The notes below the pieces were generated by a model that was not told the DNA's origin, ran no database searches, and was given only the letters and a program-made list of their open reading frames with translations. Both the position numbers and the translations under genes were made by a program. This document shows positions 56,439 to 64,000 of a stretch of DNA of 64,000 nt, one piece after another. Source of the DNA: Cyrtodaria siliqua (taxonomy: Eukaryota > Mollusca > Bivalvia > Adapedonta > Hiatellidae); contig JAWPHD010000294.1 of the NCBI GenBank assembly GCA_037043455.1, forward strand, positions 328,501 through 392,500, in the 5' to 3' direction. Position 1 is the stretch's first letter, and each line of letters starts with the position of its first letter.

Positions 56439-57463
56439 ATGACTATAAACATTCTAGGAGTAAAACTGACAACGAGTAATGCTGGTGTTTACGGTGAATT
56501 GGCGCGTTATCCATTATTTATCACAAGATATACTAGAATAGTTAGATATTGGTTGAAATTAGTTACAACAGAAAATATAATTTTATCATGTATATATAAA
56601 TCTTCATTATCTGATTGTGAAAGTGGTTTAAACAATTGGTTATCCAATGTAAAATCTCTGCTCAATACGTATGGCTTTATGTATGTATGGGATGATCCTT
56701 TAAGGGTGAACCATCAACATTTTATATCTAGCTTTAAACAGAGGTTGGTGGATTGTTTTATTCAAAAATGGAACACTGATCTACAATAAAATAGAGTATT
56801 ATCAAGTTTGTATAGACATGTTAAAGATAATTTTGGATATGAAAACTATCTGAATATTTTATGTACAAAAAGTTTACGAAGTGTTTTTACTAATTTATGT
56901 TTATCTTCACATAGCTTAAGAATTGAGACAGGTCGTTATGCAAGACAAAGGATTGAAAGAAATGAAAGAGTTTGTCAAATATGTAATTCAACTGAAATTG
57001 AAGACGAATTTCACTTTGTTTTAATTTGTACAGCTTATAATGATATTAGAAAGAAATATATCAGAAAATATTACATACAAAGGCCAAATATGTTTAAATT
57101 TATAACACTTCTACAATCTTCATAGAAGAAAGAACTTTTTAATTTAAGTAAATATTTGTCAGAGGCGTTTGCTGTCAGATGTTCTATTCCAAATATTATT
57201 TCTTAAAATATATTCAAGTACATCCTCACATAAATTGTTATTTTATATATACTTCCTTTTGTTTTTTGATATCCTTGGATTATTGATTAAAATGTGTGAT
57301 TTATATGAGCTATGATTAATAAAGGAGTATTGAAAATTGAACTATAAGTGAGTGTGTAGAAGTATGTGTAACCTGTCATGTGATCATAATTATGTATTAC
57401 AAATTATGTATGTAATGATGAGAAACTGTAAAAGTATCCATCCATCCATCCATCTTGAAGCTT
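56439..57463 (+). mobile_element. 5'-truncated LINE (C-terminal domain and 3' UTR)
   Basis: The frame 56439-56789 has VYGELARYPLFITRYTRIVR (YGE.GRYPL motif common at LINE C-termini). After one stop, 56808-57125 has LRIETGRYARQRIERNERVC and a Cys/His knuckle CQICNSTEIEDEFHFVLIC. A 3' UTR ends at a TCCA microsatellite (57447-57463). It differs from LINEs A to C. Confidence 0.8.
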
Positions 57464-58430
57464 GTTTTTATGTTTGCCGGAGGATTGCGTATTTCTGAAT
57501 ATTAAGTACTTAATCATTACTATTACTTATTATATTTACTCACTCGCGAAATTAAATAAGACACATTAAAGTATATATATAGGAAACATCTTGACTTGTT
57601 GAATTATTCTAATTCCATTATTCTAAATAGTATATAATTAAGTTACGATAATTAAAGCAAATAATCTCCTGCGTGAAATGTGATCGCATACATATCCGAT
57701 TCTCCATAAGCTGGGGAACATGAAATTACAGTTAAAGACACGCATACAACGAGGAATGCGATTTAAATATAGCTTTAAAGACATACTGGGTGCCTGCGCA
57801 TTGAAAAGGAACAAACAACTTTATTATTTACTGATAACATTCTCGTTTACTGACTAATTTCGAACGTATTCACTATTTTAAAGGAACAAAAGAAAATAAT
57901 TACACATGTTTCAATATATATACCAAATACAAACACTTTGTTTATAGTTCATTGTTTTCATAAAAGAAAGAAAAAGAAAGAAGCAAAATTTAAATAATGA
58001 AACAAAACAACACGTCACTGTCATTATATACGTTTACTACAGACACCTCTTGTTTTGGGAGGGCCTCATCATCTCACACAAAGATGAATAACACCATTGT
58101 CTCATGCAATTGTATGACTAACAATGAATTACAGCTCTCTATACAAATTAGCTTCCCCAAATACAAAAGGCTGGGAATGTGTATTTTAGGTCACATTGCG
58201 TTTTCTGCAGGAACTACTAGTGTATAAAAAATCCGATACTAAAATACATTTGCTACGAGCATACCTATACCAAACTAATCAAAATACATGATTTTGATAA
58301 AAATAACAATCAACTCGCATTAAAAAATAATACATATATATTTATATTTTGGTGAATTTGAAGTAGGTTGCATCAACCAAAATGAAGCGAAGCAGATGAA
58401 CGGATCACATAGTCAACAAAGGTTCCACAA
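57464..58430. other. Unassigned sequence
   Basis: I see no gene or repeat in this stretch. The 76-codon ORF at 57997-58227 has no recognised motif. Confidence 0.4.
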
Positions 58431-58640
58431 TTATTAATTGATATTGACCTTTTCAATTTTTTTCAGACAGCGGTCTGCCATATCATGGAGAAAGTTCAAT
58501 ATTCTCTTTCTAAGAAAATGTTCTGGAATCATAAAGGAAATTGCCGTTGTGTGGATAGTAGGATTCAGTGCTTTGTTTTTCCGCCGTTCAGCATACACAC
58601 TTTTTTGTGTGAATATGAGATTTACAGCAAATCGCCTTTT

Positions 58641-59372
58641 CTGTAACGGTCGCTTCTCTTCCATGAACAATCGACGAACCCTTTCTGTCATGGTATTTTC
58701 TGTAACGGTCGCTTCTCGTCCACTAAACAGTCGACATGCATTTTCTTTAACAGCCTTTTCTTTAACGGTCGCTTCTCTTCCACTGAACAGTCAAAGAACC
58801 TTTTGTTTAACGCCATTTTCTTTAACGGTCGCTTCTCTTCCACTAAACAGTCGACATGCATTTTCTTTAACGCCATTTTCTTTAACGGTCGCTTCTCTTC
58901 CACTGAACAGTCAAAGAACCTTTTGTTTAACGCCATTTACTTTAACGGTCGCTTCTCTTCCACTAAACAGTCGACATGCATTTTCTTTAACGCCATTTTC
59001 TGTAACGGTCGCTTCTCGTCCACTAAACAGTCGACATGCATTTTCTTTAACGCCATTTTCTTTAACGGTCGCTTCTCTTCCACTGAACAGTCAAAGAACC
59101 TTTTGTTTAACACCATTTTCTTTAACGGTCGCTTCTCTTCCACTGAACAGTCAAAGAACCTTGTCTTTAACGACATTTTCTTTAACGGTAGCTTCTCATC
59201 CACTGAACAGTCAAAGAACCTTGTCTTTAACGTCATTTTCTTTAACGGTAGATTCTCTTCCACTGAACAGTCAAATAACCTTTTCTTTAACGCCATTTAC
59301 TTTAACGGTAGCTTCTCTTCCAATAAACAGTCAAAGAATCTTTTCTTTAACCCTTTTCTTTAACGATAGCTT
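58641..59372. repeat. 60 bp minisatellite, ~12 units
   Basis: Units contain CATTTTCTTTAACGGTCGCT, TCTCTTCCACTGAACAGTC and AAAGAACCTT, with two main variants (TCAAAGAACC and TCGACATGCA ends) alternating in part. The 60 bp period keeps frames open on both strands. The plus strand has a 345-codon ORF (58438-59475), and the minus strand has 20-residue repeats of the type KRFFDCSVEEKRPLKKMALN, interrupted by stops. Confidence 0.92.
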
Positions 59373-59604
59373 CTCTTCCAATGAAAAAAACAATGTGCCT
59401 TTTCTTTGGCCGCAGACTGCGTTCTTGTGCACTGAATATTATTCTATATTTATTACTGTTGGGTATTGTCGTTAGACGATTCTTCTCGCTCCAGGTGATA
59501 TTGCGATGATCTCTTTGTCGGTCTGATCGCGTTCGGACACACAATAGAACCTCCATTTCCCGGCAACAACATATTGGTGAAAATCGGCAGATCTGTAAGT
59601 AAAT

Positions 59605-59880
59605 AAATCAAAACGGACTACAGCAAGTTCATAAACATATAGCAGAACGGACCAGAACATGTTCATGAACATATAGCAAAACGGACCAGAAAATGAACAT
59701 ATAGCAAAACGGACCAGAAAATGTTCATAAACATATTGCAAAACGGACCAGAAAATGTTCATTAACATATACTAGTTGAAAAATAGACCAGAAACAGTTG
59801 ATGAACATATAACAAAACAGACTAGAACAAGTTCCTTAATATGCAAGAAAACGGACTAGAACAACAAGTTAATGAATTAC
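59605..59880. repeat. ~36 bp degenerate minisatellite, about 6 units
   Basis: Units contain GTTCATAAACATATAGCA and AAACGGACCAGAA. It follows the 60 bp minisatellite closely but is unrelated in sequence. Confidence 0.8.
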
Positions 59881-59969
59881 AGCTTCACTTAATGAAAATG
59901 TTAACTGAGTTTATGGTTATTATTGGATACGTATATAAAGTGACATGTTCATAACAAATATCTTTGGAG

Positions 59970-60042
59970 TGACCCGGTCGGGGTTTGAGCCCACGACCTC
60001 CCTCATACGAGACGGTCGCTACGCCACCGCCGCGGTTGACAT
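59970..60042 (-). other. tRNA-like sequence (probable SINE head)
   Basis: The minus strand has GGCGGTGGCGTAGCGACC (A box) and TGGGCTCAAACCCCGACC (B box). No good cloverleaf across the anticodon arm. Confidence 0.45.
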
Positions 60043-60049
60043 AAGGAAC

Positions 60050-60990
60050 AGTATTCAAGTAAAAAGTACTGACTTACTAGTGACAACCGTGTGCATGTAA
60101 TTCTTATTTCACGTGCCATTCTTACAACTTCATAATTATGTTTAAATCGTCAATTTTTACTATATACAAAATGGAACTTTGCATGACATATACATGTATA
60201 CTTTTTTAAATTGTAGATAGAGAAGAACTGCATTGCATCAAAACAGCTTTCGCATGTTGTATTTTTTTAGTGTTCAATCGGTTTACAAAAAAAGAAGATT
60301 TTTTTATTTATTGCGGTATACATGGTATAAATGTTTTTTTTTTATATAACCTATTTAAGTGTTGTTTAAATTGTGTCTTAAGATGTCTTTGTCGCAAACG
60401 AGTCCTCAGTGTAAACACGTTATATTACTAAATAATTGTGAGTTATTATGAAACTGATCCGTATATAAATGCTCCCCGAATTGATGTAGTGATTCAGAAC
60501 ATGTCATTTTGTGGCATATCCAGTTTAATCTAACTCCCACTTTGATAGTTAATTGATTTACTCTCATAAACGAGAACCAGTAATTGGCAAGTGATATAGG
60601 TTGAGCAAAGTTTCTGAATTGAGACAAACAATATATCGACTTGTGTAGCTTAGAGCAAAACATTTCAATCTACAAGACCTCGCAATAAAATCACGTTGTT
60701 TTGTAAAAGAACGGATTCAACCTCGGACGCATTATTCTAAATAAAACAAATTCTTTAAAAAATAGGCATGCTTTAACAGATACCACATAACATATTCCCA
60801 AGCCTCAAAGGCTGAACCTTGCACAACAGGTTGACACGGTGAATAGATATACCGTAAATGCTTTGTACAAATATAGATTTAAATCCAACTCGTTTTGAAA
60901 CAACGATAATCGCGTCTAAAAGACAAAGGCTTTGGACATACCTTTATTTTGCCGTGTAAATCATGATTTATCCATATGGGGTCAATATAT
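60050..60990. other. Unassigned sequence
   Basis: AT-rich, with no recognised gene or repeat. Confidence 0.4.
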
Positions 60991-60999
60991 ATTTTTTAT

Positions 61000-61640
61000 A
61001 GATTATGTCTCAAATGAAACGTTAAGATGATGAGTTTACACTTTACCTTTTTCCTCCAACGTCACCCGAGGATCCCGAGGGATGGAGTTGTCAAAAGGTC
61101 AAATACATTAAACAGTAAATAACACCGTCAATTTGCCATACGTTTGCAGATAACTTGGTACATACACTCGTCAATGAAAGTTAAACAACATATCAAACGA
61201 TTTTATTATTTCAAACTCAAACTTCTGCCCACGGGTTGATGGGGTGGGGTCGGGGAGTGTAATATGGGTTCAATTTTCTTTTTAAATTACGTCTCAAATG
61301 AAATAAGATAGTGGGATTACACTGTTAACCTTTTTTCTTCAATGTCATCTGTAGGACACTGAGGAAGGGGCGTCATACTGTCAAATACACTAAAATTCAG
61401 TTTCACTAATATTTCTATATATTTGCACATACCTTGGTATATATGCTCGTCTATGAACGATAAACAACACATCCGGCCCAGGGGTTTGAGGGGGAAGTGG
61501 CGGAAGGGGAGGGTAAAATATGTTTAATTTTTAAATTATGTCTCAAATGCAATGAAACGTTAATATTAAGGATTTCACTGTATATGGATTACGTCAAGGA
61601 ATACATTGTACTTTTTTCCTGGAACATCACATCGTCCCAT
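61000..61640. repeat. ~270 bp degenerate tandem repeat, 2-3 units
   Basis: Three blocks starting near 61004, 61287 and 61538 share ATTATGTCTCAAATG.AA, CTTTTTTC.TC.A.GTCA and TATA..CTCGTC.ATGAA. Divergent and non-coding. Confidence 0.55.
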
Positions 61641-61860
61641 CAACGCAATAACTCCGTAAGTGCGCTTTGGTAAATTGTTCAGGAGAGACAAAAAACTGTT
61701 TTTTTCCTTAACAATGGTACATATAAAGACACTGCCTTAGATTTAAGTGTAATATACCTTTATTATGGTCATTCTTTTCTGATATTTAAATTGAAACTAT
61801 TTTTAAATGAGTTAATGATAATAATTAAATCATAGTGACTTTGTGCGCTGAAAAGTTCAA

Positions 61861-61900
61861 CGCAACAACTCCGTAAGTGGACTTACGGAGTTGTTGCACT
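61861..61900. repeat. Perfect 16 bp hairpin
   Basis: CAACAACTCCGTAAGT is followed after GG by its exact complement. Half of the stem recurs at 61642-61659 (CAATAACTCCGTAAGTGC). Confidence 0.85.
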
Positions 61901-61909
61901 GAAAAAAGT

Positions 61910-62950
61910 CAACGCAACAACTGCATTTTGCTAAGTTTAATAGTCTTAAATGCTGTTTGTGAATAATTGTGCTGGATATTATTATTAATACCTAACATGC
62001 ATTTGTAGTTGCTTATGATTTAAGTCTATATAGCTTAACATATAAATAGTTAAGCCATAAAATTAAAAAAATTGGATTCAGACCTAAAATTTATGGCCAT
62101 GTCGTAAAAAATGCTAAAAAAATCAGTTTATTTCATGGCAATCTATATTGTAAACGGTAGTACATACAAAACTGATTCATGGCTTTTTCCAGGTATTTTA
62201 GGAAAAAGGACCCTTGTAAATGTGGGTAATTTCTGTCGTAAAAATGACCAAATTGGGATTCTTTTCTTCGATAAAATGGCCAATAGGGAATTGTTTACGT
62301 CAACATCTTGTAAGTTGCGATGAGGTAATAGCCTATTAGGTACAGTTAGGAACACTATTACATCAATAACATACTTATATTTATTAGTATGTAACATAAG
62401 GGATGTATCAGTACATTACATGTACAAAATACACTATTTTGCATTGGGAACGGGTCCTAGAAAAAGCCCTGTGAATCCACGTTATTGCAAGATATTTTAC
62501 TATGCCATGTTACTTGATAATCAGATATTGGCAATTATAACATCTAAAGGGGCTGGTCAGTAATGAATAATCATTTTAACTCCTTATTAAACATGTAATT
62601 TTTACATTCACTTGATACATTCCGAAGGGAAAAATCGTCCAATTTCAATTAAACTTCATTTTTCAAGTAGGACGAGCTACTGCCCACATGGAATTTGCAA
62701 TTCACTACCAGCGTTTAAAATATAAAAAAAGTATAAATGCTGAGAATTTGTACATCAGTTCTTAATTAAGCAATATTTCAGAAGGATTAGTATTGGCATT
62801 GCAATCACTTCACCCATAGAAGTATTTTCTTTTCTGAAAAACGTGTTCACATTTCACTCAAGAAAGGTTTTCTATAAGGTTAATCTGACACAGTTCAGCA
62901 TATTTATATGATTTTATAGCATGGCATTCATTACAGCTTGTACAAACTGA
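61910..62950. other. Unassigned sequence
   Basis: I see no gene or element here. The 70-85 codon ORFs on both strands at 62111-62397 are mutual shadows without motifs. Confidence 0.4.
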
Positions 62951-62960
62951 TAAGTAAAAG

Positions 62961-63060
62961 ATAGAGTATGGTTTTTATCTCATTGGTTAATTTAAACATC
63001 GAGATGGGTGTAGCCCATCAAGGTGTTTAAATTAACCAATGAGATGAAACCATACTCTAT
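62961..63060. repeat. Palindromic foldback element
   Basis: The arms begin and end ATAGAGTATGG/CCATACTCTAT and include CTCATTGGTTAATTTAAAC. The centre is ATGGGTGTAGCCCAT. Confidence 0.88.
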
Positions 63061-63064
63061 TTGT

Positions 63065-63815
63065 TTTGTAGCATGTCCATTTCAGCTCCCTGCCATACTC
63101 TAACTTCCAATAACTGGTAGTTGCGACACATTCACTTTATACATTTTAAAAGTCATGATACACAATTGGAATAATTTTGTTGGTACAAAGTTTACAGAAA
63201 TTGGTGGGGTATCATTCCATCACATAACTTGCGATATGAGAGTATAATAGAACCTTGACAAAAATATCATAATACAGTTGTGTAATAAACATGAAAAATA
63301 AATAATGTCAAATCATCACATTTTGGCCTTTTCTGTTCAGGTCAGAGTGTATAGATTTCCGAAACTGGTAATTCCGGAGTTACGGAAATCAGTGAAGCAG
63401 TTCTGACTGTTCTGAGTGTTACAGAGAAGACTAAAGCAGCTACATTTATAAATGTGTATTTCATGTGGCATTTTTGGAGTATGTGGTAAATAGAATCGCG
63501 CTTTCATACCTTTAATACTGAATTTACTAAACTTATTGGATGCAATTTTATCCATTTTGTTTAATAAATTTAATATTAGAATGGCACTCTTTTATTTATA
63601 GGTTCTGGTAATTTTGAATGTTTACTTACACATGGCATCAGACTTACTGTTAGGGAATACCATCATGGTCTTACTTGATGGTCATCATGTCAGTTGGATC
63701 AATTGTTCAAGTTTCTAGGGAATGTCCATTTGATGTTCATGCCATCAGTGGCGATGGCAGTGTCTACTGAAGTCAATTCATTGCCAACTGAGTAACATTA
63801 TAGGTTTTATTACAT
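63065..63815. other. Unassigned sequence
   Basis: Nothing recognised apart from a small GATTTCCG..CGGAAATC inverted pair at 63354-63390. Confidence 0.4.
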
Positions 63816-63823
63816 GATTTGCT

Positions 63824-63950
63824 TGTTTGTTTTTATGGTGTTTTACATCATTTATATATGACGGTCAGTTTTATTTTTTGGTGGTGGAAGCAGACCACCC
63901 ACTTTACTGGGTAGAACCAGCACTATACGCCTCCCGCCATCCATAAGAAT
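63824..63950 (-). mobile_element. tRNA-derived SINE (family Y), truncated
   Basis: Reverse complement of the family Y 3' part: TTTGTTTTTATGGTGTTTTA, GAAGCAGACCACCCACTTTA, GGGTAGAACCAGCACTA and CATCCATAAGAATTGAC. Confidence 0.78.
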
Positions 63951-64000
63951 TGACTTTTCCTCACTAACATACATGATTCGGGAAGCTTGTATGACCAAGT

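Overview
This is an AT-rich, intron-containing, transposon-dense animal genomic window. The repeat content (Helitron-like elements with about 150-165 bp core tandem repeats and GGACGGACGACGG tails, DIRS-type and CR1/jockey-like retrotransposons, several tRNA-headed SINE families, long palindromes) looks like a bivalve mollusc. That assignment is inferred from repeat style and has not been checked by search.

Two host genes can be read exon by exon. NCBP2 (nuclear cap-binding protein subunit 2, CBP20) lies on the minus strand. Its exon 1, with the start codon, is at 28825-28890, exon 2 at 12328-12509, exon 3 at 11632-11770, and there are two alternative terminal exons, 4A at 6365-6448 and 4B at 3296-3391. 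All splice sites are canonical and phases match. The predicted proteins have 156 or 160 residues; human CBP20 has 156. PIGZ (GPI mannosyltransferase 4, GT22 family) lies on the plus strand as three coding exons (30896-31019, 32032-32199, 34528-36182) giving 648 residues. The genes are head to head, about 2 kb apart. They are also neighbours in human 3q29.

The most unusual structure is an array of about 18 copies of the last 93 bp of NCBP2 exon 3 plus its splice donor and 11 bp of intron, repeated every 104 bp just downstream of the real exon (9789-11631). Most copies carry a stop codon and a lost cap-binding Asp, so the array looks like a minisatellite born from a coding exon, placing many extra splice donors in intron 3. 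The two terminal exons differ at 14 synonymous codons but only 2 amino acids over 23 aligned codons, so both look selected.

Layout: 1-3.3 kb, unassigned sequence with a palindrome and a SINE; 3.3-12.5 kb, NCBP2 exons 4B, 4A, 3 and 2 with nested repeats and the array; 12.5-28.8 kb, NCBP2 intron 1, filled with Helitron-like elements, two minus-strand LINE fragments and one plus-strand LINE split by a TIR element; 28.8-37 kb, the divergent promoter region and PIGZ, with two hAT-type MITEs and SINEs in intron 2; 37-39.5 kb, a Helitron-like element carrying a copied piece of PIGZ, then other repeats; 39.7-44.1 kb, SINEs, degenerate minisatellites and microsatellites; 44-47 kb, mostly unassigned; 47.2-51.2 kb, a decayed DIRS-like retrotransposon; 51.6-55.4 kb, a 3.8 kb long-TIR element with unrecognised degenerate coding content; 55.5-57.5 kb, an SGNH-hydrolase relic and a truncated LINE; 58.6-59.9 kb, 60 bp and about 36 bp minisatellites; 60-64 kb, mostly unassigned with a degenerate tandem repeat, a palindrome and a SINE fragment. 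Exon boundaries and homologies were read by eye; no alignment or database search was run.
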